Shown piece after piece: positions 22,901 through 35,265 of a stretch of 64,000 nt of DNA. Below the pieces are notes generated by a model. It made no database searches. It had not been told where the DNA came from and was given only the letters and a program-made list of their open reading frames with translations. Source of the stretch: Straminergon stramineum. Lineage: Eukaryota; Streptophyta; Bryopsida; Hypnales; Calliergonaceae. The stretch spans positions 14,203,001 to 14,267,000 of the forward strand of contig OY987266.1 of assembly GCA_963920665.1 (NCBI GenBank), in the 5' to 3' direction. Each line of letters opens with the position of its first letter. The first letter of the stretch is position 1. Both the position numbers and the translations under genes were made by a program.

Positions 22901-23639
22901 TCAATTGATAACAATGGTGGTAATTACAATGGTGATATATTCAAGTCAACTAAAGTGGGTACCCCCCAAAACCGCAACCAATTGCTACTATGCCTAATTA
23001 CTATTATTAGACTATTCAAACTTTTATATTTTCTTATTGGCAAGTGAAAGGAGGTTCCAACACACCAAAGAACACAACATTTGGATTATGTATGCAAAAG
23101 TTATGAAGGAATAAAGTTTGGTTCTAAAAGCATTTATTCCACATAGTTACATAATTGATTCTAGAGATGTATGAATAGTGAAGATGACAATTTAGGGTTA
23201 GATGCACATTTGGAGGGGCCCATTGTAGTAATAATGATTGTAATTTCATTCAATTTCGTGAAATGTTCTAGTTACCGTACGAGTAGGTCAATTTTGTAAG
23301 TAATTAGGGAAAATTTGGAAGATGTTTGAAATTTTAAAAAATTGTACAACTATTTTTGAAAATCTGAAAAAAAAATTCATTGTTGCTAATTCTAAATATC
23401 CAAAAATTATTCTTGAGAAAATTGAGAAAGAGGAACACATTTATGCAGGAATAGAAAGAATCAATCTAAAATTAGGAGTTTCCAAAAATTAGGTAGAACA
23501 AAGTGTCGAAAGCCAAGAAATCGAAATTGAACTGCCGAATTGTCTGAATTCTAAAATTAAATTATTTCAACACCAATGTGCCAAATCAAACCTGAATGTA
23601 TGGTATAGAGAAGAATTGAGGGGAACTCTTGTTCCTTAA
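22901..23639. other. non-coding repeat segment
   Basis: About 23030-23220 matches 39950-40140 in direct orientation (GGCAAG.GAAAGGA.GTTCCAA, CACCAAAGAACAC). No gene seen. Confidence 0.5.
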
Positions 23640-24013
23640 GTATCCCCATTAAAAGCTTATTTGCCATCCACATGGGGATAGGGATACGGTAGGGAAGACC
23701 TGGTGGGATTCGATCCCTGTGCTTCGGTTTCGGAATGCCAATTCGTGTGAGTCCCTCCGCATCTACGGAAACACCGTCGGATCACCGTCAGCTTATGGTT
23801 AAACTGAACGCCATATTCCAAAATCTATGCTTTTCAAACCCAATCTACATATCCCCACCGCAGTGCCTGCTCACGCTCGGAGAGGTCTTGCTGGGCCCTC
23901 AAATCTACCAGTTTCTGCGTCGGATCAGAATGAACGTCTGAAGGAATTGAATTCGTTTTCCCCGCCTGGAAATGTACACTTTCCGACGCTCAATCCACTT
24001 CTGCACCTAAACT

Positions 24014-24342
24014 AAGGTAGGAGGTCCATAAAGCGCCCATCTAAAAGTTGAAACTGAATTTTTGGGGAGTTGAAACTTCTTGAAATATTTTTCAGTAAAT
24101 TTTTCTTGAAAGACAAGAGTAATTGGCATCTAAACCAAGTTGTTTCATATTTTTTTGGAGCTTTGTGAAATTAGTTATGAACTTTTGAAGTTGAAATGAC
24201 ATAAAGTTTTAAAACCGCCCACCTCCTCAAGGGTACATTGTTGGTACATCCTTGTAAAGATGAAAAAGCACCATGTACAAACTATGCACATTTGAAGAGG
24301 TGGGTAGTTTAGAGCCTAAACAAATTTTGAGCCTCTTACCTT
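24014..24342. mobile_element. 329-bp MITE with 3-bp duplication ACT
   Basis: Ends AAGGTAGGAGG (left) and the complement AAGGTAAGAGG (right). ACT is duplicated at 24011-24013 and 24343-24345. Copies A and C of repeat R show the empty site (CTACTAAGTATTTT-like). Confidence 0.7.
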
Positions 24343-26585
24343 ACTAAGTATTTCTTTTCTTCTTTTCTTCGTGAGGGTGTTTTACGTCATTGTCCTCTAT
24401 GAATTTAGTAATGAGGGATTAAACCTTTATGACATTGGACCTTCAAGTGCTCAATTCTTTGCTAAAAATGAGGTGAATGTCTTATACACAATTTGGACAT
24501 CATGATTTACTAAAATATTCTTGTAAAAATATTTTTTGAAATAAGATAAAATTTGCCTAGCATTTTGGATGAAATACATTTTGAAAATATATGTTTAATA
24601 GGATCATTCACTCGTCAAGCATGCAAGAATGGTAATAACAATGTCCAATATTTAGAAGTTTTAAGATTTGGAAAGCAATGCACACACTAGATTTGATGAC
24701 TTCTACATTTTTAATTGCGCATGATGCTAAAAAAATCATGTTCAAGCTTCAAGCTAGGTTTGACTAGCAAGTTTCTTCTATATAGATGCTTTCTTTTTTA
24801 ATAATTAAAGAAAGATACCCTTAATTTCTAAAACAAAAAACAATATTGAATTATACAATGAAAATTAGATTTCCAATTTTGATATTTTATTTTTATTAAG
24901 AAAAAACTAAAGCATTGTAAATCTATAACATTTCTCCAATGGTTCATGCTTCATTATTTAGTGGTATAATCAAACCATTTCAATCTATATTTGTGTGCTT
25001 GCTCATTCATTTTACAATAGTAGTACACAATAAGTTAAGTGACTATATAACATCATCACTTACCTTGAAAGTCAATAGATTGTGAGCAAGTAGGGTTGTC
25101 CAAAATGAATGAAAAAAAAAATGTCGAGTATGAACAAAAACAAACAAGCCACTTGCTTTTCCTTATGATGTGTAAACAAGCCTTCACTTCCTTCTACTTT
25201 CGTTTGGGTAGCCATGCTTAAGCTTATAAAGAGCAAAGGACAATAATTCTATTTTGGACCCACTTCAACACATTTTGAGTCTCAGATTGTTGGTTTGTAC
25301 ATGCAACTAGGAGTTGGATAGGTATGAGCTTGTTAATCTAGAAGGGTCCTAAAGTAATTCAAATGTACTTGTGGTGATCATTTCTGGCCATAAATGCATG
25401 TTTGTAGTACAAGCTTTCTAAAAAACTTATGATAGAACAATGAACATGCATTAAGTACCATCCTTAAATTATCATTGTAGGCACATTCAAACAACTTTAG
25501 AATCTTGATTGTTTTACAACAGTCTACCTTATAGTAGTCCTACAAACCTACCGGAGGAGGGGGCTTGTTAAAAAAATTCCATCCCTAGGGGATAAGTGTA
25601 AAAATGTGCCCCTTATTTTGTGATTTTTTTAATTTTTTTTTCTAACTTCTCGTACCTAACATGGATTCTCTAACTCATCAAATAATACAATTTTTTCAAA
25701 TTTGATCATCCATAGTTCCTTCCTTAGTACAAAAGGAGGCCCTAAATTGTGTTACTTCCAAATATGTCAAACTTGATTTTGTGAAAGTTTTCTTTTCATT
25801 TCCATCTAAGTAACATGAACAAATTGAAAGCCTTGCATATCAACATGTACTTCATACATTTAATATAATTCCAATAATATGTTCTTGAAACATTCATCAT
25901 CCAACCACTAGATGTTGGCATTCTTAGTGATTAAAATTCATCACAACATTATTCATCTAAGTTGGATTTAACACCTAAAGTTATTTGCTTATTTTTCATC
26001 AAAAGTATGAAAAATTGCTACTATCAAATGTGTTAATTGGACAAAATTTAAAATTTTAAGTTGTTTTATAGAACCGACCAAATGAATTTGTATTGCACAA
26101 CTATAGGAATGTACTATGAAAAATTGAAATAAAGAAAAACAAGGTTCAAGATTTTTTAAAAGAAAGAACTATACTAGGACACATAATTAAATAATAAAAT
26201 GTAGAAATTAAAGAAGTGGTCAAATTTATAAGATAATTCTAATGTAAATTAGAATAAAAGAGCAGTATAAAAATAAAAATATAATTGAAAGATAGTAAAA
26301 ATAGAGGGATCAAAACAATAAGGAAATAAATGACAATATAACTACAAGCAATACCAAATAAAAAATAATGAAGATTTTTATAGCCATTGGCTCTATTAAA
26401 TAAAAAGAGTTTTTTTTTTCTAAAATCAAAAAATGAAAATGATCTTCAAAAAGAACTTTAAGTCAAATTCAAAATGAAATTTAAAAAAAACTTTAAGTCA
26501 AAGAAAATATTACAAAAAACATTAAATAAAAAAATGTTCTAGTTCCATAGGGTATAGGGCAAAATTTGATTGGTTAGATAGTAGA

Positions 26586-26835
26586 CAAGGGTTGCTATTA
26601 TGTGAGCATAGGAATGTGAGCCCATGAGCCTATAATACTACACACCTATGTTATAAGTGTATATACCATAGAAATTGTCTATGATTATAGGGTATATATG
26701 TTACAAATATCCATATTATAGGTGATTATGATACATACACCTTCTATAGTGTGCGGTATCTATATTATAGGTACCTATTATATAGGCTCAATGCTCACAA
26801 GCTCGCATTTTTGGGCTCACATACTAGCATCGTTG
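26586..26835. mobile_element. MITE family M1, copy 1
   Basis: Ends CAAGGGTTGCTATTATGTGAG and the complement CAACGATGCTAGTATGTGAG. The 9-bp duplication GATAGTAGA at 26577-26585 and 26836-26844 is perfect. The interior is rich in TATAGGTG-type palindromic stretches. Relatives are at 49006-49230 and 54012-54213. A 9-bp target suggests a Mutator-like origin, and hAT (8 bp) is the alternative. Confidence 0.85.
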
Positions 26836-27389
26836 GATAGTAGACCAATACTTATAGGGCCAAGTTGAGTGGTCAAGAATGAAAAGTTTGAACATGTTTT
26901 AGAAACATGTAGACCTATGGGGATAGGATCTACTAGTGATGAAGCCCTTAAGATCAATCTACCCATAAATACACCCTCTTATCTTTGGTTTCTCTATTTT
27001 TCAATCTTCTTTCTCCAAGTTGCTTCCATTGCTCTACTATTGCTTGGATTCTCACTTTGTCTCTCTTGTTACTTCTCTTGTCATCCTGTAGGGCTCTCAT
27101 ATCTTCCAAATCTTGGCATTTGAATTCCATTGGATGTTGATATATGGAGCCTTCTTGTGGAAGGAAGAATATTGTGTTGAATGAAAAGTCTCAATGTGCA
27201 TTGTCCCCAAAGGGACTAAGAGAGGATTGTGTTGATGTCATGTCCAAGCTTTTCACAAGGAAGACCCATTCTATCATTCTATGAAGGGTACTAAGGTAAA
27301 CTAGCCTATGACAGGCATAATGACTTGTTTGCCTTGTTGACAATTTTGAAAAAATTTAAAAAAAATTCCATATAAAGACAAACATGAGA

Positions 27390-28060
27390 AATGGATAGAG
27401 CAATTGCTTTATTTATTTTTTAAAGTATGAATTTGTTATGAATTTTTTGAAGTGTGCAGCCAAATTAGCCGGGAAATTAGCCTAAAACAATCTCTAGACT
27501 ACCCCCAAACCATCAAAAAGTGTACCCATAGTGATCATCAAACCACCTAAAGCAGTAAAAATATTTCCTAACATGGTTGCAATATTTTCTAATATGGGCA
27601 TGACATAAAGGAATAAAAAAATTCGTTCTTGTAATGAATTTACACTAGAAAGGAGAAAGTTCCTAAAGCAGTCACTAGTAACTCCATCACCATCACCCAA
27701 AGCATTGATTTTGGCCATTAACTCACCTAATGAAGTCTTAATCTCATTTACTAGATAAAGTTTGCCATGAATTGATGGAAGACTCTAATGAGTGGTTTTG
27801 TAGGTGTTTACATTGGAGAGTTGGCTTGTCACGGGTTGGTTTACCTTAAGACCCAAGTACTAAAGGCTCAAGTTTAGAAAGACTGGGAGCCCCTCCAATG
27901 CCATCCACAATACAACCCATAATACCATCCACAATACCACAAATTCCAAATAGAGGTGATAGAAGTGCCATCAGAACATGTAGAGTAAACTTGCCATTTA
28001 CTGCACACATCCAAAAACCACACAACAACCATTGCCATTTACCATACACTAACTGCACGA
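27390..28060 (-). pseudogene. gene fragment, unknown protein (two exon-like frames)
   Basis: Minus-strand frames at 28058-27846 and 27718-27494. The second is 74 codons and hydrophobic/glycine-rich, with SSVNSLQERIFLFLYVMP and a repeated pattern MLGNIFTALGGLM / TMGTLFDGLG. The first contains FGICGIVDGIMGCIVDGIGG, echoing the same G-x-x-D-G-I rhythm. A decayed inverted copy lies at 15775-16080, sharing both the frame and its 3' flank. This could be a captured or duplicated host gene end, or part of a transposon. No family is recognised. Confidence 0.4.
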
Positions 28061-28805
28061 TGCAACTACCAATTCAATTGCCATGGGAACAAACTTTTGT
28101 ATCACCGTCCAATGACCACACACTGTGCAGTGGAGGGTTGCAATGAATTTTTAACTACATTTTAGCTTCATCACCTCTAGATTGTAATAAAATTTGTAGG
28201 AGGAAATATTTTTGCATTCTGTTTTTTTGAAGGTGAATCTTAACATGAAATTTAATGATCATACCAAATTTCAAAACATGAAAGTCTCTATATTTATGTG
28301 GAGAAGGATTTGAATTTTGTTTGTGCAGTGATTGGTAAGTTTACTATATAGAGCATTTGGGATTAGGTTCACTAGGATTGATAATTAGCCCTAGCTACTT
28401 CCAAATTAAACTGCACATCCTACTCTTTGTACACAAACATTTAGTATATGACTTTATGTGCATATTATCCATTCCAAAATTCTATGTGCATTTGTAATTT
28501 TTTTTTGAAACCCAAAATTTATTCCAAGAAGATAACCAAGAACAAGCAGCACAAAGCCAAGGGTGAGCCTTGAAAAAAGCATTTGCTATCTTTGTTCTCA
28601 TTAAATAAATTAGTTCAAAGTGGCATCAATAAACACTTTGGGACTCTGTGTCGGCATGGACACACCCATTACTATTTGCTGTGATTTATAAAACATTTTA
28701 GACCTTCACGTATGTACATTTGTTGATTAAGTGTTTTCCATTTTTGTATCCCAAGATGTATCCACTCAAGGGATTCATTGGAGTAACTAAGGTATTCTGC
28801 AATAT

Positions 28806-29185
28806 AGTAGAACCTCCCATGATCAGCCAACACCCATGGTCAATACATAGGTAATGGAAAATTCAACAGAGAGATGACCAATAAGTAACCATTAGTTTTT
28901 TGGTTTCCCATCACCTTTTAGCCATCACTATTATGACACATGTGCTTCATTTTGGGAGCCAAATTAGTCTTTGGATGAGTAGTGATGGAAGAATCTATGT
29001 ATTGGGGATGGGAGCAGGCCAACATTTGGCTTTCAAAATTCATAACAATTTGAATTTAAGGAAGAAAAAAATTATGAAAATTTGACAACACCCATCATTT
29101 CTATCTCTCTACACAACAAAAATTTAACAATGCCTTCTACTACTCCAGATCATGCACAAAATGCTCAAGTAGCTGGTAATGGGCG
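28806..29185. repeat. repeat segment also found split at 40.6 and 44.4 kb
   Basis: 28806-28974 matches 40572-40740, and 28975-29185 matches 44421-44640, all in direct orientation. Here the two parts are continuous, so the other locus has been split by an insertion. Confidence 0.8.
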
Positions 29186-29361
29186 GTTTGACTATATAGT
29201 TCACTTTGATTCAATCTTCCATTGGACATAGTTCTAAAACAAACACACAATCATTCAGTTTATATATGCCAATCTTTAATTTGTCTCACAACTTGTCCCA
29301 AGCTTTGATGGTCACACTTACACTGATTTATCTTGTTAGTGCATATCAGAAAATGAACTTA

Positions 29362-29482
29362 CATATGGTTGTAATCATTTACAAGGGAAGAATAATTTAA
29401 TCCATTGTGTGTACCAATGGTATTTGTGTTCAAGAGTCATTGTTAAATGAATTCTTCCCTTGTAAATGATTACAACCATATG
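29362..29482. repeat. perfect 32-bp inverted repeat (hairpin)
   Basis: Arms 29362-29393 and 29451-29482 are exact complements over 32 bp (starting CATATGGTTGTAATCATTT), with a 57-bp spacer. A diverged version lies at about 22715-22850 in copy A of repeat R. Confidence 0.9.
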
Positions 29483-29862
29483 CAAGCTCATTTTGAAGCA
29501 TCCATTATTAGGACAAGTTAGTGTAGCTCTTTTAGGAAGTCACCAACAATTAGTCAATTAGTTAAAATAAATGTTTAATTTATTTTTCTCACTTTCAAGA
29601 ATTGAAGTCTTTTTTTTATCACAAAATTGACTATTTAAAAAGTAATATATGTACTTCTATCAAATCCATCTATTCCATATATACGAAAATATATTTTTTT
29701 TATCAATTTACTATGGAAGAATAGAAGCTATGCACAATTGCAAAAGGTATCATTGTTTGGTTTTACATCTTTTATACATGATAGTTGAAAAATACATTCA
29801 AAACATTCATAAATTGAGAAGGTTTTTCAATTTTTTGTGAACTTAAAAAAAACTACATTTAA

Positions 29863-30010
29863 CCTTGGAAGGATGCTCAAACCTAAAAGTGGCCAATGGA
29901 TGACTTCTAAAATCACTAAAAAATTGAAATGAAGTGAATGTAGCTATTGGTCTAAAAGTTGGATTATTTATTGGGTGTCTAACTTAGTGATAGTTCTTGT
30001 CCTTTTAGAA
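29863..30010. mobile_element. PB-C family TTAA MITE, copy 1
   Basis: TTAA at 29859-29862 and 30011-30014. It starts CCTTGGAAGGATGCTC and aligns with the copy at 51255-51394 (shared CTAAAAGTGG.C.ATGGATGACTTC). A new CCTTTAAAAGACGTC end starts directly after the right TTAA, so a second element may share it. Confidence 0.7.
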
Positions 30011-30014
30011 TTAA

Positions 30015-31203
30015 CCTTTAAAAGACGTCATGGAGGCTTTTTGTCCTTTGAATGACTTCACCCAAGTCTATGTAGGATGGGAAAACATGTTTTTTCATTC
30101 ATTTTTTTGGAAGTTGCTTGAGTACATTTTTAGTGAATAGTATTGCAAATTTCCTCATTATGGTATTATTGACTTTTCTACAAAAGGAGATGCTTAATCC
30201 GTGGATCACCATTGTAGTGCATTTAGGCCATTTCTTGCTATTTACTCTTGATGTGAATTTTAGCCATAAAAAAGATATTTCTTGAAATACAACTATTAAA
30301 ATGAAGATTATCAAGTGTAATTTCTACTCCTAAATTTCAATATTTGGTAGCAATATGAACTTTGGGTCTATAGCAATGGTTTATTGATTGTCTAATTTTA
30401 GAGTGAGACAATGACTTTGGTTTATATCATGATGTTGTGCACTATAACATACATCTATGGTGAAAATTTCATAGATTTTGAATATATTTTGTATATGATA
30501 TGAATTTTTTCATTAATTTCTGAAGAACTTCACTGTAATTTCAAATTTTCCCCCCAAAATTGAAAATTTAATGCTTTGTAGCACACACATGACTTCATCT
30601 CTAAAAATAAATAGAAAATTTTCATTCCTATTTAATTGCAAAATGGCAGCAAACAGAGTGATGGGCACTTTGGGCAGTGAGGTTTGAAATCAGCGGTCAT
30701 AGGCCCGTCCTTCAGGTGTAAAGCTTATCAATGCTCGGAACAAACATAATTTCCAGTATAGAAATTATCAAATAAGAAAAAAATGAGTCTAGAAAGGCGT
30801 CCGAAAAGACGCAGTGTCTTCAGTCAGCTTGCAAACAATATAAAAGCTGTGCTTCGGAATATTAACATACTCCGTACAACGTAAGCATAACAAATAGGTA
30901 AGTTCACATACCTTCGGCTCAGTATTTCTAACTTACTACCTCTCAATACTCTACCCAAATCCTTGAATCTAACTTCATGCAGGAACCCAAACCACCTGCA
31001 TGAAGTTTGAGTACAAATTTCGAAACGTCCAAAATGAATCTGTGATTTGCACACTATTGCAAGCTACACTCGCAACATTTTAGAGAGTCTTGTGAGCTCA
31101 ACAATACTCCAATTCCCAAAGCCTTCCAAGGTCTTGGTAGACTCCTCTGTTTGGCAGAGAAGCTGAATTGCCATGGTCTCTGTTTAAGCAGTGGCAAGTT
31201 TGT
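30015..31203. other. non-coding, PMP22 3' flank
   Basis: AT-rich. Near 30690-30722 a PB-B-like right end is recognisable (GCGGTCATAGGCCCGTCCTT then CAGGTGTAAA). 30830-31203 is the 3' flank of PMP22, partly mirrored at the pseudogene near 8 kb. Confidence 0.45.
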
Positions 31204-33846
31204 TTAAGCAGTAGCAAGCTTGGGAACCGGAACCGATGCCTTTGCACGAAGAATCAAGAACACTCCCCTGTCATAATTCCAACCAGAAGATTAGGCGAAT
31301 GAAAACCGATACGCAATCCTTGTGCCGAATTCCATGACAAGAAAATCGCCAATCGACGTAATCGGGAAAGATGATCAAGGCAAAACGAACTGGTTCTGTG
31401 TTCAGAAAGGTATGATTCATATAGTTGGGAGGCAGAGGTTCTTACCAGCACACCGCTGCCAAATTGTGGAACAGCACTCGCAGCTGAATAGGAAGGTACT
31501 TGTAGTTTATCAACCCAACCAAAGGCCAGAACTGCATCAACCCCCCCAAATAAGTCATAAGTTACTTTCACAAGCATTCCAAATCAGTCGTATGAATTGA
31601 TACCCTGATTTAAAGTGTCAAGCCATCAAGCACGTCCCTGAAAGCCAAAGAGTGTACTCACCGAAAGCAAATTTTAGGTTGTGTCCTTGATCAACATAAA
31701 TCCTAGTCAATTATCGTTCATATGGCCTTCTGGTCATCATAGATCAGGATAAGCGAAGAAATTATTCCAGTTTCTCAGAACCCAAACTGCGACACGTCCT
31801 ATGGGCATTTACGAAAAGGATATTGGATGGAAATTAGTACCCTCCAAGCATTGAGCTGCACTGATGGAAAATTTGATTTAAGCTGACTCTTTACTGAGCT
31901 CCATGGTCGCCCTGAGAAAGGTAGCAACCCGATAACTTGTCAGCAGGCAACTCACAAAAAACAAATGCTGAGGTAAGACGGTCCCCACCAAGTAATACAC
32001 ACCATGGAGTATCGGAGAACTATAAAAAGACGAAGGTATGGCATCAGCAAAACGTTACCTTCAACCACCATACCGAGGTAAGTCATAAAAATGAAATTGT
32101 TCCAAGGTCCAGATGTCAACTGCTCAACAATCACCTGAATTCCCCAAATCCCCACGATTGATAAGTGTCACATGTAACAGGATCACGCAGTCGATAAATT
32201 AAAGCAAAACAGAGGGCAGCAACTCCTGATGAGAAAAGCAGCCACAGAGAAAGATTGCTGCATATCATCATGATCTAGGAAAATAATAGACTGCACTGAC
32301 CTTGCTGGCTATTGTCTTGGTATCTCGAGCTGCAGGAAAGAGTCTTTCCATAAGCTTGTGGAAATAATGTCCAAACGGTCCTGAATAACAGAATCCGTAA
32401 AGCTGCACACCAGAGTTTCTGATTAGCGGCCAACACCTAAAAGGAGACACATCAAGCTCCATAATTTCAACTCAAAACTCATTCATAGTAAATGCAACAG
32501 ATCCGTAACTTGTAATCTAAAAATTTGATAAAAAAAAAATGGCACCCTAATCTGCATTCCACATGAGCATTCTGAAGGTTTAGCCCATTCGAAAGCCAGT
32601 CACAAGGCATTCCAGAACTCACCATGAGAAGTAGAGAACGCTTGAATTGCAAGTTCTTAACCCCAGCCAGCTTCTGAGCAACTACGTCAGCGCTTCCTGC
32701 TAACACTCCAGCTGTAATGGCCTGCACCAGCAACCAATGGTGTTATAACATCTTCACAAGGTAAATCCCCAACACTGGCACAAGTTGGTCCCAAAGTGAT
32801 CTCCCTCAAACATGCACACTGATGAAAAGGACTAGTGAAGGAAAGCCTGATCGGGTGCCGGATACAAATGCCAGGATCAAGCAACCAAAAATTCGTTCCC
32901 CTAGTCGTCGGTGATAAACTCTTAGTTATGTTAAGTAGGAAGACTACTTCGCATCACAAAAGTATTATTCCAATGAAATCACCATGAATCAAAGGTTCTC
33001 CACCCCTAGAAGGCAACTGCATCCCCGTCCACTATACTACTGTGAGAGAAAAGGTTGAAATTGTGATTCCATTGAGGACGTGTTCCATGAGCACACAAAA
33101 GTCTCCATCTTACGACACCATCCAGGGGAATCAACTAAATATATACATGAAAATCAACCCATTTCATAAAGCAAATCAGTACAATCTCCCTCTTCCAAAA
33201 CTGCTGACAAAAAATCAACCATCTATACACAATGAGTCAATGTTGACAGCCAGAGAATTTAGAAATCAAAAGAACAAAGAAGGGGTCAAAAGGAGCATTC
33301 GGTACCCACACCATTAAAATACTTGGAGTTAAACAGAATAATAGTGATCCAACTTACACCATTTTTTCAGTAAGCGAGATCATAGAGACACCAATTGTCT
33401 CAAATGTTAACACAAAACCTCAAACGCTCAATTACAAATCATGGGCGGGGTGGAGATCCCCTTGTGAACTAATCAGAATCTCAGCAAACCACAAGAATTG
33501 ACAAAACCCTCGTCAGAAACCAAGACAACCCAACGCCACCGACTAAAATATCTCTCGCGACTAATCCTCACAACCATTTTTTCAAACCCCTAGAAAGAGG
33601 GGGGGGTGGAGTTCCTCAAAGAAGAAAGCAATAAAATCCACACAAGAATCTTCACAAAACCCTCTCAAATCGCCTTTTTTTTTCTATACCATCACGTCCC
33701 CCTCATACAGACCAAGCTAAGCTAAACCCCCAATGCACGAGAGATCAATACGAGATCGATCAATCCTTCCTTACTTTGGTCCGCAACGGGTGCCGCTGCA
33801 AGTTGGACAAATACTGGCCCCATAACGCCTTCACTTCATCCGCCAT
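31204..33846 (-). CDS. PMP22: peroxisomal membrane protein PMP22 (Mpv17/PMP22 family, 7 exons)
   Basis: Integral membrane protein of the Mpv17/PMP22/Sym1 family. The plant member PMP22 sits in the peroxisomal membrane, and pore or permeability roles are proposed for the family. Exons on the minus strand: 33846-33775, 32721-32623, 32402-32301, 32134-32059, 31911-31841, 31531-31446, 31267-31204. All introns are GT-AG, phases agree, and the joined frame is 190 codons (189 aa plus TAA), nearly identical in length to Arabidopsis PMP22. Diagnostic stretches: LQRHPLRTKAITAGVLAG; GPFGHYFHKLM; DTKTIASKVIVEQLTSGPWNN; QLNAWRFWPLVGLINYKYLP; QLRVLFHN; CWGVFLILRAKAS. About four membrane helices are expected. 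The C-terminus ends PVPKLATA, with no SKL-type signal, as expected for a membrane-inserted peroxisomal protein. It appears intact. A decayed partial copy is at 8381-15370. Confidence 0.95.
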
Positions 33847-34680
33847 CACAACAACAACAGAGCTAATTCACAGAGATAACCTCGGCCTCCACAACCACGG
33901 ACAAACTCTTTTGCTCCTCTTCACCTCGTGCTTTCCGCTCTTTCTCTCTACTCAGAAAGATCGTCTGAGCACGAGAGGAGCGACTTCAAAAAACAGAGGA
34001 GCCAGAGCGAAGCTAAGTTACCGAATGAGACCGATCAGGGTTGTTGCTCTAACCAACCCAGTTGGAGAATCAGCATGACGTTTAGTGTGACGGGGACCTT
34101 GACCTCGAACATTACAAAAAAACAGGAAGTCATACAATCTACAGTGGTGGTGCTGCTGCTTGGAGTGGTTTGCCAGAAAACTCGCGAGATACCGGTATCT
34201 TCCGAAAACAAGCCCCTGAAGTTGGGACTCCAGTGATTTGGAATTTGCCGAATTCCTCTTTTTGTGCCTTTTCTGTGAGGATTCTTGCGTCTGCGTTTTC
34301 GGTTACTAGAATTAGACCCTAAAATCCGTAATGTAATGTCCAAGGACTTTTTTGAGCTTCTTGGAATTTGATCGAAATCGGAAAAAAAAAATTGAGTGAT
34401 AAGTTTTATAGGGTTTCTTTTAATTGTAACCATTCAAATTCAAACTAGACATATTAGAGATCACATGGAAAAAGAAAACCCAACTATATCACTTACGGAT
34501 TGAAAGATTATAATGTTTGATCATGAGGGTGTTAAAATTGCAAAAGTGATTTAAATTCTTTCAATCAACTTTTCACATGTCAAATCTAAAATTGAGGTCA
34601 CCAAAAAATACGAGGTTAAAGGACATAATATACATAACCCAATCAATTTCAAGCTTTTCAAAATCTACTCTACAATTTCT
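33847..34680. other. PMP22 upstream region
   Basis: 33847-34260 is GC-richer and should contain the minus-strand 5' UTR and promoter of PMP22. A CT-rich patch lies at 33900-33960. No further gene seen. Confidence 0.4.
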
Positions 34681-34684
34681 TTAA

Positions 34685-35261
34685 TCCCTAAAGGACCAAG
34701 TGTCCATTCAACATATGCAAGAAATCTCGGATAGATTCCTACGAAGTCATTTTCAAGCGGATGTTTATGAAATTTGGACATGTTGTGTAACCACATACCC
34801 CCATCTTCAAAATCTAATTTTTTTTCAATCGGGTGCCCAAATCAAAAGTTATGCTGCCCTAAACTTTGCGGGCAACTCTAGCGGCTCCGATAGCATGTGT
34901 AAAACTCTTCCTATGATTTTGAAATTTGGTGGGTGTGTAGCTTACATAATACAAGATGCAAATGTTTAAAAAATTACCATGTTTAGTGTAAGAATCTCAT
35001 TCTAGAAGGTGTTAAATTTTGTAGGCCATGTCGGGCAAAGTTGGAAAAAAACTTTTTTACCTAACTTCAAATGTTATAATCTTTCAAATCCGTTTAGTCA
35101 AAGTTTCTAAAAAAATTTCCACATGTTCCCAAAGAAGCCTAGTACAAATTTTTATGATTGAATTTTGAAATAAAAACTTTTTTTTCATTTTTTTCTTGCT
35201 ACCCTAAAACGTGGCAGTTTTTTCCAATTTCTGCCTGAAATGTGCCTCGGTCCTTTAGGGG
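34685..35261. mobile_element. TTAA-type element (577 bp)
   Basis: Flanked by TTAA at 34681-34684 and 35262-35265. Ends TCCCTAAAGGACC and the complement CCCCTAAAGGACC, 12 of 13 identical. The end sequence matches that of PB-A copy 1 (CCCCTAAAGGATCAAGTGTCC). The interior is non-coding. Confidence 0.85.
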
Positions 35262-35265
35262 TTAA

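Larger units (their letters stand above)
23640..29500 (+). repeat. repeat R, copy B, with insertions
   Basis: Same order as copy A but expanded by about 3 kb of later arrivals: a 329-bp MITE (24014-24342), a 250-bp MITE (26586-26835), and the gene-fragment block near 27390-28060. The core at 23700-24010 is the best preserved part. About 23690 reads GGTAGGGAAGACCTGGTGGG, as in copy C. Confidence 0.6.

Noticed and set aside
23700..23725. Possible tRNA-type B box (GATTCGATCCC) in repeat R
   Set aside because: Only copy B reads this way; A and C diverge at key positions and no A box lies at the right distance, so a SINE call is not supported.
31254..31577. 107-codon minus frame at the PMP22 3' end
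   Set aside because: It reads through intron 6 and out of phase with exons 6 and 7; the spliced PMP22 model explains the region.
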